A stretch of 64,000 nucleotides of DNA from Cohnella endophytica (GTDB lineage: Bacteria > Bacillota > Bacilli > Paenibacillales > Paenibacillaceae): the NCBI RefSeq assembly GCF_003628305.1, contig NZ_RBZM01000001.1, positions 124,001 through 188,000 on the forward strand, in the 5' to 3' direction. Under the pieces are notes generated by a model. The model saw only the letters and a program-made list of their open reading frames with translations, was not told where the DNA came from and ran no database searches. Shown piece after piece: positions 43,921 through 52,467 of this stretch. The position numbers and the translations under genes are program-made. Each line of letters starts with the position of its first letter. Positions within the stretch are counted from its first letter, which is position 1.

Positions 43921-45327
43921 TTAAAATCTAAAATACAAGAAAGGGTTATACGTCGAATTTATAAGATACAAGATGACTTCCGCGAACAGGAAGAAGTTGA
44001 ACCCTAACGCCAATACGGTTTGTACACGGGTTATTGATTCGCCGAACCGTAACGTTCGAAGTTTCGTATATAACGGCATGGCCACGAGAATAGCAATAGC
44101 GAAGACGAGCCAATTCAGAGATAACAAAGCCAGAGCCTGGGAATCGAATATTTCGTTGCCGCGAGTAGAGAATAGGGAGAAGATGAAATCCGTCGCGTAT
44201 CCGAAATCGTCGGCGCGGAAGAAAACCCAGCCGACCATGACGAGCAGTAGCACGACGACATGATTGAACGGATAAATTTTAGTCAGCATCTTTTCGAGAC
44301 CTGCTTTTTCCAAAGCGATCAGGATTCCGTAAAACGTTCCCCATGCGACGAAAGTCCAACTGGCCCCGTGCCAGAACCCCGTTAGCGACCACACGATGAA
44401 TAAGTTGCGATAAATCTTCCATCGAGCGACACGGCTTCCACCGAGCGGAATATACACATAATCCCTGAACCAACTGCCAAGAGAGATGTGCCAGCGTCTC
44501 CAGAACTCGGAAATGCTTTTGGCGATATACGGATAATTAAAGTTTTCCGAGAACTCGAAGCCGAACATTTTAGCTAATCCGATTGCCATATCGCTGTAAC
44601 CCGAAAAGTCGAAATAGATTTGCAGGGTGTAGGCGATAAGGCCAAGCCATGCGCTTCCGCTGGAAAGGTCCGTCGTTGACGTGGCGAAGACGGTGTCTGC
44701 AACGGACCCGAGCGGGTTGGCCAACAATATTTTTTTGGACAAGCCAAAGATGAAACGTTGAATACCCTCGGCGAATTGAACGGATGAAAATACGCGTTGG
44801 CCGAGTTGTTCGGCGACGGCGTTATATCGAATGATGGGACCCGCTACCAGCTGCGGGAAAAACGTAATGTAAAGCGACAAACGGAAGAGATTCCGTTGAG
44901 CTCTTTCCTTTCGGCGATAGACATCGATTAAGTAACTAAGCGCATGGAACGTATAAAAGGAAATTCCGATAGGTAAGGGTACCGGCTTCATGTGTATATT
45001 CATGTGCAACGCGGAATTCACGACTTCGACAAGAAAATTCGCATATTTATAGAAACCTAAAAGACCGATATTCATAACGATTGCCGTTGTTAAGATCGCG
45101 ACTCTCTTTTTCTCGCGTTTGTCGGTTCTATCGATCCATATCCCATAACCATAGTTCATGAGAATGGAGACGATCATGAGTACGACGTACCTCGGTTCGC
45201 CCCATGCGTAGAACAATAGACTAAAAAGCAGAAGAATCGTATTTTTGAGTTTGAACGGAACTAAGTAATAGAGCGCTAGTACAAGCGGTAAAAAGAAAAA
45301 CAAAAATTGGACCGAACTAAAAACCAA
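43921..45327 (-). CDS. AlgI-like MBOAT O-acyltransferase
   Basis: 468 residues with about ten membrane helices. The MBOAT signature is present: FSGYSDMAIGLAKMFGFEF, FWRRWHISLGSWFRDYVYIPLGGSR, and the catalytic-His loop LTGFWHGASWTFVAWG. The TTG start lies nine bases after AGGAGG. It should pass acetyl groups outward to the DHHW protein for modification of a surface or wall polysaccharide. The target is unknown; no polysaccharide synthase lies beside it. Confidence 0.93.
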   Translation of the reverse strand: MVFSSVQFLFFFLPLVLALYYLVPFKLKNTILLLFSLLFYAWGEPRYVVLMIVSILMNYGYGIWIDRTDKREKKRVAILTTAIVMNIGLLGFYKYANFLVEVVNSALHMNIHMKPVPLPIGISFYTFHALSYLIDVYRRKERAQRNLFRLSLYITFFPQLVAGPIIRYNAVAEQLGQRVFSSVQFAEGIQRFIFGLSKKILLANPLGSVADTVFATSTTDLSSGSAWLGLIAYTLQIYFDFSGYSDMAIGLAKMFGFEFSENFNYPYIAKSISEFWRRWHISLGSWFRDYVYIPLGGSRVARWKIYRNLFIVWSLTGFWHGASWTFVAWGTFYGILIALEKAGLEKMLTKIYPFNHVVVLLLVMVGWVFFRADDFGYATDFIFSLFSTRGNEIFDSQALALLSLNWLVFAIAILVAMPLYTKLRTLRFGESITRVQTVLALGFNFFLFAEVILYLINSTYNPFLYFRF

Positions 45328-45513
45328 AACGGACTTCCTCCTTGGTGCTGGATCTTATGCGCGAATTCTCGAATTAACGAGGATTGTGTCGTATATTCGA
45401 TTATAATGCCAGCGATCCCCTTATGAAAGGTGAACATATACCCATTAGGATTCGGTCACTTTGCTTTTTCATGGGAAGTTGGGAAAGATAATGGAAGAAC
45501 GGAGGGCTGTCTC

Positions 45514-46443
45514 ATGCAAATCTTATTTTTGGGTACGAGTGCGGGAAGACCTACGAAAGAGCGCAACGTCACGTCCATCGCGCTGTCGGTACACGGACAT
45601 TTTAACCGCTTTTGGTTATTTGATGCTGGAGAAGGAACGCAGCATAGATTGCTTGAAACGAAGCTGAAATTAAATAAGCTTGAGCGGATTTTCATTACTC
45701 ATTTGCATGGAGATCATCTCTACGGCTTGCCCGGCCTATTGTGCAGTCGTTCTTATTTCGATGGCGCGGGTCCGTTGCAAATATACGGGCCAACGGGCAT
45801 TCGCGATTACATCGAGAGCGCGTTTCGTCATAGCAGCGCCCATCTGGATTACGAGCTTGAAGTGACCGAGATCGAAGCCGGACGAATCATCGATGAACCG
45901 GAATATCAGGTCGAGGTCGCGGAGTTAGACCATCGAATTCTCAGCTTCGGATACCGGATTGTCGAAAGTCCGCAATCGGGAAAATTGGATACCGGGAAAT
46001 TAGCCCGGCTAGGCGTTCAACCGGGACCCTTATACGGCAAGTTAAAGAACGGAGAAGACGTGACTTTGCCGACCGGACAAATGATCCATTCAGCCGAAGT
46101 CGTCGGACCTACCTCCCCGGGACGAATCGTTACCATTCTCGGCGATACCCGTCCGTGCGCGAACGCCGATTCCTTAGCCCGGGTTGCAGACTTGCTCGTG
46201 CATGAGGCGACCTTTGCCGGCGGCATGGAGGAGAAGGCGAACGAATACGGACATTCGACGATTATTCAAGCTGCGCAATGTGCCTCGAACGCGCAAGCGA
46301 AGAAGCTCGTCGTAACGCATTTCAGTTCGCGCTTCGGGGAGGAGGACGTGGCTCGGCTTGTCGAAGACGCTTCTTCCGTGTTTCCGGATACGGTTGCCGC
46401 TTATGATTATTTGGAGGTTGACGTGCTTAAGGGAAATAATTGA
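45514..46443 (+). CDS. rnz: Ribonuclease Z
   Basis: 309 residues, the short bacterial RNase Z form. It removes 3' trailers from tRNA precursors. Metallo-beta-lactamase motifs: LLFDAGEGTQ-type (LFDAGEGTQ), FITHLHGDHLYGLPGLL (HxHxDH), ILGDTRPC and HEATF, and a final VVTHFSSRF. ATG 45514 (MQILFLGTSAG) follows GGAGGG; the longer frame to 45430 lacks support. Confidence 0.95.
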   Translation: MQILFLGTSAGRPTKERNVTSIALSVHGHFNRFWLFDAGEGTQHRLLETKLKLNKLERIFITHLHGDHLYGLPGLLCSRSYFDGAGPLQIYGPTGIRDYIESAFRHSSAHLDYELEVTEIEAGRIIDEPEYQVEVAELDHRILSFGYRIVESPQSGKLDTGKLARLGVQPGPLYGKLKNGEDVTLPTGQMIHSAEVVGPTSPGRIVTILGDTRPCANADSLARVADLLVHEATFAGGMEEKANEYGHSTIIQAAQCASNAQAKKLVVTHFSSRFGEEDVARLVEDASSVFPDTVAAYDYLEVDVLKGNN

Positions 46444-46525
46444 AAAAGAAAAATAAGGAATGGAATACGTTTCGCAACGCGGTCGACGGTGGGTTGGATT
46501 GCTTGCCATGGGAAATAACGAGCAA

Positions 46526-46554
46526 TTGAAATGTCGGTCCGTTTATTTTATACT
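46526..46554 (+). promoter_or_regulatory. Sigma-A promoter of fusB-like leader transcript
   Basis: TTGAAA (46526-46531) and TATACT (46549-46554) are exactly 17 bases apart. The predicted transcription start (about 46561) places the leader ORF at the very 5' end of the mRNA. Confidence 0.7.
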
Positions 46555-46586
46555 GATCACATCTTCAGGAGAGGAGGTTGGTAGGG

Positions 46587-46688
46587 ATGGCAATCGGAGA
46601 TTGTCGGACTAGCTTGACTCATGCAAAGCCCGGTATGGAGGCGATACTTTGCGTGAGGCGCGATCAAGATGTACCCTATCGCCCCTAA
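46587..46688 (+). CDS. Leader peptide ORF (33 aa) upstream of FusB-like gene
   Basis: A very strong RBS, AGGAGAGGAGG (46568-46578), precedes ATG 46587. The 33 codons begin MAIGDCRTSLTHAKPG and end DQDVPYRP before TAA. Within it GCAAAGCC (46623-46630) is an exact complement of GGCTTTGC (46714-46721). GCCCCT at its end (46681-46686) complements AGGGGC (46747-46752), which overlaps the RBS of the downstream gene. This layout fits a translational attenuator, as reported for fusB in staphylococci. The peptide itself has no known family. Confidence 0.55.
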   Translation: MAIGDCRTSLTHAKPGMEAILCVRRDQDVPYRP

Positions 46689-46752
46689 GATGAGGTAGTC
46701 GTTTCTAATGCTTGGCTTTGCGACCTTATGATCTTTAATTCGAATAAGGGGC
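46623..46752 (+). promoter_or_regulatory. Candidate attenuator folding between leader and fusB-like RBS
   Basis: GCAAAGCC (46623-46630) with GGCTTTGC (46714-46721), and GCCCCT (46681-46686) with AGGGGC (46747-46752). The second pairing masks the AAGGGG RBS of the gene at 46762. A ribosome stalled on the leader could free it. This region accounts for most of the 318-base stretch between rnz and the fusB-like gene. Confidence 0.45.
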
Positions 46753-46761
46753 TGAGCCAAA

Positions 46762-47415
46762 ATGAGTACACCATTTATTAGAAACCACCACTTTAATTTA
46801 ATTAAGAACCAAGCGAATAACTTACTGAACGCCATTCGAACCGTAGCCGATTTAAGGGTCGTCGAAACGGTAAGGTCTAGCGTGGAAGCAACGATCGTCG
46901 AACTGTTTCCTGAAGCCTCGGAAGAGCAACTAAAGTTGCTTAGAGCTGTCATCACATTGGAGACGGCAAGCGATTTTCAGCGTTATTATGCTTCATTAGA
47001 ACCGTTCTTGACGGAATTTCCGCGGATAACGAAAGATCAGATCGTGAAGCTGTTCCCTAAGAACAAGAAGCTGAGCATCCCCGATCTGCAATCGATCGAC
47101 TACCGGTATGTAACCTATCTAAGTTGGGTCGACGTCGGTTCCAATAAACTGTTCATCGTGTATGAGCGCAACGGGAAGTTCGTCGGCGTCGAAGGCAGAG
47201 CTACGCCCACGAATAAGAAAAATTATTGCTTCGTATGCAACAAATACGAAGAGCTCGCTCTGTTCTCGGCGGTATCCAAGAAGAGACCGGCCAATGCATC
47301 GCCCGATTATTACAAAGCGGTAGGCAATTACTTGTGCGCGGATAGCCGCGAGTGCAATAAGAAATTGACGGACGTTACGGCTTTGGAAGGCTTTCTCCGG
47401 GCAGTATTAGAGTAG
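46762..47415 (+). CDS. FusB/FusC-type elongation factor G-binding protein
   Basis: 217 residues. The N-terminal helical domain begins FIRNHHFNLIKNQANNLLNAI (matching FusB/FBP-type proteins), and the C-terminal domain (about 130-217) has a four-Cys zinc site: CFVC (about 155-158) and CADSREC (about 193-199). FusB binds EF-G and frees it from fusidic-acid-stalled ribosomes; chromosomal members are common in Bacilli and may act in general ribosome rescue. AAGGGG lies 12 bases before the ATG and is potentially masked by the leader structure. Confidence 0.9.
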   Translation: MSTPFIRNHHFNLIKNQANNLLNAIRTVADLRVVETVRSSVEATIVELFPEASEEQLKLLRAVITLETASDFQRYYASLEPFLTEFPRITKDQIVKLFPKNKKLSIPDLQSIDYRYVTYLSWVDVGSNKLFIVYERNGKFVGVEGRATPTNKKNYCFVCNKYEELALFSAVSKKRPANASPDYYKAVGNYLCADSRECNKKLTDVTALEGFLRAVLE

Positions 47416-47436
47416 ACTTGGCAATCCGTAAACTAA

Positions 47437-47475
47437 AAACCCTCAACTCTTAACGATAAGAGTTGAGGGTTTCTT
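47437..47475. terminator. Bidirectional terminator, fusB-like / FMN reductase
   Basis: A 16-base stem AAACCCTCAACTCTTA (47437-47452) with TAAGAGTTGAGGGTTT (47457-47472), flanked by A's and T's, serves both converging genes. Confidence 0.9.
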
Positions 47476-47481
47476 TACCTA

Positions 47482-48021
47482 TTAACGAATTGTTTTGAGC
47501 GCGCCGCTCCAAGAGAGCACTTGGTCAAGCATGCCGTTTACGTTCGTCAGGTGAAGATCGGCCGGTTTGAAGACGGATCCGTTCTCGAAGTCCGTGAACA
47601 GGGACAATGCGGGATGTACGCGTACGTCCGCTACAGACAGCTCGCCCAGAATTCCGCGTAAATGTTCAGCCGCGCGTGCGCCGCCTACGGAGCCATAGCT
47701 AACGATGCCTGCCGCTTTATTGTTCCAAGCGTCGCGGGCGTAATCGAGCGCGTTTTTCAACGATGCCGAGATGCTATGGTTATACTCTTGAACGATAAAT
47801 ACGAAACCGTCCAGGCTAGCGAGCTTTACGTTCCAAGCCGTTGCTTGTTCCGTCGCGTCTGCTTCGCCGAGCAATGGAAGCTTATAATCCGCGATATCCA
47901 CGATTTCATAATTCGCGTCCCCGCGTTGATCTCCGATTTTTTTAACCCATTCACCGACTTGCGGACTTACGCGACCTTGTCGCGTGCTTCCTAGGATGAT
48001 ACCGATGTTTAATTTGGACAT
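47482..48021 (-). CDS. NADPH-dependent FMN reductase
   Basis: 179 residues, flavodoxin-like fold. GSTRQGRVSPQVG binds the FMN phosphate, and VQEYNHSISASLKNALDY is the family's second signature. It probably reduces quinones, azo compounds or flavin. ATG 48021 (MSKLNIGII) has GAGGAGGAA upstream; the longer frame to 48057 is not needed. Confidence 0.92.
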   Translation of the reverse strand: MSKLNIGIILGSTRQGRVSPQVGEWVKKIGDQRGDANYEIVDIADYKLPLLGEADATEQATAWNVKLASLDGFVFIVQEYNHSISASLKNALDYARDAWNNKAAGIVSYGSVGGARAAEHLRGILGELSVADVRVHPALSLFTDFENGSVFKPADLHLTNVNGMLDQVLSWSGALKTIR

Positions 48022-48308
48022 TGTAAATTCCTCCTCAGTAGTCTGTTTTGCCCACAAGCTATCCTTTCGGGATGAACATACTCTCTAGATGGTTCCACAA
48101 TTGAAAGGATCTATTCATGAAAACTAACAATATTTATGCACAGTTCAAATTGTCTTAATATCAAGATTTTTTGAACATGAACTAAAGATAACAAACCTAA
48201 TTGGTTTTGTCAAGCAACTAACAATTCGTAAGTTCTAGACGTTCCGCAGGAAAATGAGTAAACTGTACCTGTTCAGCTTCAGCAATTATTTCGCAATGGA
48301 GGGTAACT

Positions 48309-49307
48309 ATGGGTAAAATCGGGATTTATGGATTCGGACGTATCGGAAGGCAACTATTGAGAGTCGCATTGCAGGAAAATTTATTCGTTCCGTTATCGAT
48401 CTCGGATATTAAAGACGAAGCAACACTTGCCGCTCTGTTCGAAGTGGATACCAACTACAAACGTTGGCAAGAACCCGTTTCTGGTCAAGAAGGCGTCCTA
48501 TCGATCGGCGGCCGTGATATCCAGTTTATCAATTCGTCCAGGGAAGTTCCCGATTGGAAAGCACTGGGCGTCGATCTGGTCATCGATTGCACGGGTAGAG
48601 CCGTTACCCGCCCCATAGCGCAGCTTCATCTGGATCGCGGCGCCAAAAGGGTTCTCGTCAGCGGACCGAGCAAAAGTCTTGAGGACTGCGATGCGGTGTT
48701 GCTGAAGGGAATTAACTTAGAAAGTTTCGATCCGGACAAACACAAGATCATTAGCATGGCGAGCTGTACGACGAACGCGCTGGCTCCGGTCGTGAAGTTG
48801 ATCAGAGAAAACTTCGGAATTAAATACGGTCTGTTCTCGACGGTCCATTCTTACACGAATACGCAGTCGCTTACGGATCAGCCGATGAAGGATCGAAGGG
48901 ACTCTTGGGCTGCTGCGGAAAATATTATTCCATCGTCCTCAGGTGCAGCGAAAGCGCTCAAGTTCATTTGGAACGATCTTCAGATTACGGGCAAGGCGTA
49001 TCGTATCCCGACTCGTACCGGAAGCATCGCCGAGCTTAACCTGATCACGGAAAAGCCGTGTTCCGTCGAGCAAGTCAACGATCTGTTCCGCGGCGCGGCC
49101 AAAGAAGGTGAGTTGAAAGGGGTGCTCGACGTCTTGGAAGGCGAGTGGGCATCTTCGCGCATCGTAGGCGATTCCCATTCGTCGATTATCGATCTCCCTC
49201 TCACCCAAGTTCAAGGCGAGCTAGTATCCATCGCGGCCTGGTACGACAATGAATGGGGTTACGCGTCAAGACTGGCGGAAGTCGCCGCATATCTTGCAAA
49301 CCGGTAA
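48309..49307 (+). CDS. Divergent glyceraldehyde-3-phosphate dehydrogenase
   Basis: 332 residues. NAD(P)-binding motif GIYGFGRIGRQLLR; catalytic Cys153 in ASCTTNALAP and His180 in STVHSYTNTQSLTDQPMKDRRDSW. Several conserved segments differ from the glycolytic enzyme: the second Cys of SCTTNC is Ala, the usual YDSxHG is VDTNYKRW, SAPAKG is SGPSKS, and the TSTGAAKA loop is SSSGAAKA. It is monocistronic (no pgk/tpi), so it is likely a paralogue with a special role or cofactor, rather than the main glycolytic enzyme. Its promoter region (48060-48300) is AT-rich with GTTCAAA/TTTGAAC repeats. Confidence 0.88.
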   Translation: MGKIGIYGFGRIGRQLLRVALQENLFVPLSISDIKDEATLAALFEVDTNYKRWQEPVSGQEGVLSIGGRDIQFINSSREVPDWKALGVDLVIDCTGRAVTRPIAQLHLDRGAKRVLVSGPSKSLEDCDAVLLKGINLESFDPDKHKIISMASCTTNALAPVVKLIRENFGIKYGLFSTVHSYTNTQSLTDQPMKDRRDSWAAAENIIPSSSGAAKALKFIWNDLQITGKAYRIPTRTGSIAELNLITEKPCSVEQVNDLFRGAAKEGELKGVLDVLEGEWASSRIVGDSHSSIIDLPLTQVQGELVSIAAWYDNEWGYASRLAEVAAYLANR

Positions 49308-49380
49308 TTATATTACAAAGGGCTAACGGGCGTTTATTAACGAGGATAGCCTTTAGTCGAGTTAACCATCCTGCTCAGAA

Positions 49381-49408
49381 AAAACCGTGCCGAACGCACG
49401 GTTTTTTT
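49381..49408 (+). terminator. Terminator after GAPDH gene
   Basis: AAAACCGTGC (49381-49390) pairs with GCACGGTTTT (49396-49405), followed by T's. Confidence 0.88.
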
Positions 49409-49446
49409 GTTCATGCAACGTCACATTCGCACTTTGACATCGAATT

Positions 49447-49501
49447 ATCATGACGTCGTGATTCGATTTCTATTGAATGGGATAATAGGCTGAATTATGA
49501 T
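49447..49501 (+). promoter_or_regulatory. Promoter with upstream palindrome for PBP gene
   Basis: TTGAAT (49473-49478) and TATGAT (49496-49501) are 17 bases apart. A near-perfect 16-base palindrome, ATCATGACGTCGTGAT (49447-49462), sits just before the -35 box, in the position of an activator site. Confidence 0.55.
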
Positions 49502-49558
49502 AACGTTGAACGATACTATCCTATATATTCCAAATTGAATAGAGCGGGTGAACATACG

Positions 49559-51628
49559 ATGAGAAAACATTTCGGGTTGCTGGCGGCTTTATTACTTCTA
49601 TTGGCGTTATGCGCATGTACCAAAACTGAGGAGAAGGAAAAGGAGAAGGAACCCGATCCTATGGGGACGGCGAAGGAATACGTGTCCGAGTGGCAGCAGC
49701 AAAATTTCTCGGACATGTATGCCCGGCTAACTCCGAAAGCCAAAGCGGGAATGACGGAAGAACAATTCACGCAACGCTACCAGAAAATCTACGACGGCAT
49801 CGACGCGAAACAAATTACGGTTACGATAAAGCCGCAGCCTGAGCCGCAGCAGCCCCAGGAGACGCAATCTCCCAATCCGGAGCCTTCCGAATTAACTTTC
49901 GCTTACCACGTCCGGATGGATACGATCGCGGGACCGATCGAATTCGATCAACAAGCGAAGCTGGTGAAAATAGAGGTCGGCGCGGAGCCTAAGGAGACGA
50001 AGTGGTTTATCGATTGGAATCCTTCGCTGATCTTCCCCAATATGAAGGAGGGGGATAAAGTCAGGGTTCGCACGCTTGTTGCGGAGCGCGGAATCATTTT
50101 GGACAGAAACGGGAACGGACTGGCCATCAACGGGAGCGCGCCGCAGCTTGGGATCATTCCGGGAAAACTAGGCGATGACCCGGAAGCCGTCAAAGCGCAA
50201 TTGGCCGCCAAGTTGAACATCGACGTCAACGATATCAATAAAAAGCTAAGCGCCTCCTGGGTCAAGCCCGACTTGTTCGTTCCGATCGCGATCATTAACG
50301 AAGACGAGATCGAGGATTACGATAGCTTTCCGGGCGTTGCCATTCAGGAAAAGAAGCTTCGCGAATATCCCTATGGCGAGGCTGCCGCGCATTTAACCGG
50401 TTATATCGGGGAAATCAACGCCGAGGAATTGGAGAAACGCAAAGAGAAAGGGTACAAAGTCGGCGATTTATTGGGGAAAGCCGGCTTGGAGCAAGTGTTG
50501 GAGGATCAATTGAGGGGAACGAACGGAACGGTTATCTCGATAACCGACGATAAAGGCGAAGTTAAAGAGGTCCTTGCGGAAAATAAGGCCGTTCCCGGAA
50601 CGACATTTAAGCTAACCGTCGATGCGGTATTGCAACAGACGATCTACGAGGAAGTCAAACAGGACGCCGGATCCGTTGCGGCTATTCATCCGCTGACGGG
50701 CGAGATCCTTGCTTTGCTGAGCAGTCCGTCGTATGATCCAAACGCTTTCGAGACCGGCTTATCCGGAGCACGTTACGACGAATGGAATAGCGATCCGAGA
50801 CACCCGTTCCTGAATCGTTTCTCGAAAGGCTACGCTCCGGGATCCTCATTCAAAGTGGTCACGGCGGCTATTGGATTGGACACGCAAACCCTCGATCCCA
50901 ACGAGGCCAAGCCCATATCCGGACTGACATGGACGAAGGACGGATCATGGGGCAATTATTACGTCAAAAGGGTACACGACGTGAATCCGGTTAATCTAAC
51001 GAATGCCCTTATCTATTCGGACAACATTTACTTTGCCCAAGCGGCGCTGCGGGTCGGTGCCAAAGCATTCGTCCAAGAGGCGGCCAAATTCGGTATCGGA
51101 GAACAACTGCCGATCGCCTATCCGATCAGCAAATCCCAACTGTCGAGCAGCGACTTCAAGAACGATATCCAACTCGCGGATTCCGGCTACGGGCAAGGAC
51201 AGGTCGCGATGTCTTCTCTTCACGTCGCGTTAGTATTCTCCGCTCTCGTTAATGGAGGGAATATCGCTTATCCCAAGTTGATGGTTGAAGAGGATAATAG
51301 CCTTCCGCTCTTATGGAAGGAAGGCGCGATGTCGCCGGAAACGGCGGACATCCTGAAGGAGGATCTCATTCAAGCCGTCAAAAGCCCCAAAGGCGTCGGA
51401 CATGGCGCATACGTTAACGGAGCAACCATCGCGGGTAAGACGGGAACCGCGGAGTTGAAACAAATCAAAGGAGGAGACGGCCAAGAAAACGGTTGGTTCG
51501 TCGGGTTTAACGCGGACGATCCGCAATTGTTGTTGGCCGTCATGATCGAGGAGGTCAAGGGAAGAGGAGGAAGCGGCTACGTCACGCCTAAGGTCAAACG
51601 GATTTTTCAACAAGTCCTGAGAAAGTAA
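49559..51628 (+). CDS. Class B penicillin-binding protein with MecA_N domain, lipoprotein-like
   Basis: 689 residues. The N-terminus has a lipobox-like LLALCAC, giving a lipid-anchored or signal-anchored form. An NTF2-like MecA_N domain (about 40-155) is followed by the PBP dimerisation region (about 165-330) and the transpeptidase (about 355-689) with APGSSFK (Ser nucleophile), SDN and KTGT. This is the layout of PBP2a/PbpC-type low-affinity PBPs, which give beta-lactam tolerance. The 3' end overlaps the convergent FHA regulator by 35 bases. ATG 49559 follows GAGCGGGTGA. Confidence 0.92.
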   Translation: MRKHFGLLAALLLLLALCACTKTEEKEKEKEPDPMGTAKEYVSEWQQQNFSDMYARLTPKAKAGMTEEQFTQRYQKIYDGIDAKQITVTIKPQPEPQQPQETQSPNPEPSELTFAYHVRMDTIAGPIEFDQQAKLVKIEVGAEPKETKWFIDWNPSLIFPNMKEGDKVRVRTLVAERGIILDRNGNGLAINGSAPQLGIIPGKLGDDPEAVKAQLAAKLNIDVNDINKKLSASWVKPDLFVPIAIINEDEIEDYDSFPGVAIQEKKLREYPYGEAAAHLTGYIGEINAEELEKRKEKGYKVGDLLGKAGLEQVLEDQLRGTNGTVISITDDKGEVKEVLAENKAVPGTTFKLTVDAVLQQTIYEEVKQDAGSVAAIHPLTGEILALLSSPSYDPNAFETGLSGARYDEWNSDPRHPFLNRFSKGYAPGSSFKVVTAAIGLDTQTLDPNEAKPISGLTWTKDGSWGNYYVKRVHDVNPVNLTNALIYSDNIYFAQAALRVGAKAFVQEAAKFGIGEQLPIAYPISKSQLSSSDFKNDIQLADSGYGQGQVAMSSLHVALVFSALVNGGNIAYPKLMVEEDNSLPLLWKEGAMSPETADILKEDLIQAVKSPKGVGHGAYVNGATIAGKTGTAELKQIKGGDGQENGWFVGFNADDPQLLLAVMIEEVKGRGGSGYVTPKVKRIFQQVLRK

Positions 51629-52286
51629 GAATGTAACCCTTCCCCCGAATGCTCTCGATGTGAATGGCATGATTCGTTTTCTTCCGCAAACGATAGAGAA
51701 GGGAATTGACCTCTTCCGAACCGGCGGAAGGGGTTGATTCGTCGTCGGCTCTTTCCGGCCACACATAGTTGACGAGCTCGTCTCTGCCGACGAATTGATG
51801 TACGTTGCGCGCCAGTATTTCCAGGCAACGGTACTCTTTGTCGGAAAAATGATAGCTCCGTCCTCGCAGCTGCATCGTCTGCCTGACCGGGTCCAATTGA
51901 CATTCCGGGGATAAATCGGCTTGTTGGGCATAAGGCATGAAGTCCATCGTTTCTTCCCAAAGTTTCGTCGAGAACGTAAGATAAATGGCTCCTCTTGCCA
52001 ATGAAATATTGTCGGATGACTTAAGTAGGGCGGGCGTGAACGGAATCAAACGGTTTCCGTTCACTTCCGTACCGTGCTTGCTTTCCAAATCCATAATATA
52101 GTAGCTGCCTTTGTCGTAATAGATCGAGGCTTGTTTCCTTGAGACGAAAACATTCTCGAATCCGATGTCCGGCTCCAATTGCGCGTTTTTTCTGCCGAGA
52201 ATGACGTTCCCGCTTTGAATCTGAAGCGTCGTTCCCTCGTCATAAGGGAATCCGCGCAGAACGATTAAATAAGGATGAAGTCCCAT
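51594..52286 (-). CDS. FHA-domain winged-helix transcription regulator
   Basis: 230 residues. The N-terminal FHA domain (about 10-110) has ILGRKN, VSRKQASI and DLESKHGTEVNGNRL, the phosphothreonine-binding pattern. The C-terminal domain (about 130-225) is an OmpR/PhoB-type winged helix (HFSDKEYRCLEILARNVHQFVGRDELVNYVWPE, then LLYRLRKK, IESIRGKGYIL). There is no receiver domain, so the FHA domain probably senses a Ser/Thr-phosphorylated partner. It converges on and overlaps the PBP gene end by 35 bases. Confidence 0.9.
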   Translation of the reverse strand: MGLHPYLIVLRGFPYDEGTTLQIQSGNVILGRKNAQLEPDIGFENVFVSRKQASIYYDKGSYYIMDLESKHGTEVNGNRLIPFTPALLKSSDNISLARGAIYLTFSTKLWEETMDFMPYAQQADLSPECQLDPVRQTMQLRGRSYHFSDKEYRCLEILARNVHQFVGRDELVNYVWPERADDESTPSAGSEEVNSLLYRLRKKTNHAIHIESIRGKGYILTFSGLVEKSV

Positions 52287-52467
52287 GCGAATTACCTCGT
52301 TCCGTAAACGTATTTTTGAAAGTGATTCTCTTCTATCATACTACTTATCGTAAATCTATCAAATGCTTGGCAAGCAACAACTCATTCGAGCTATTCTTGA
52401 ATTCCTCCGAACCTCATAAGATAAGAACAGCATGATTGTCCCGGGCGGACAAAGTTCGGAGGATCGC

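Noticed and set aside
48143..48176. GTTCAAA...TTTGAAC repeat as a terminator or operator
   Set aside because: Arms of seven bases are separated by about 20 AT-rich bases with no T-run; it could arise by chance in this AT-rich stretch.
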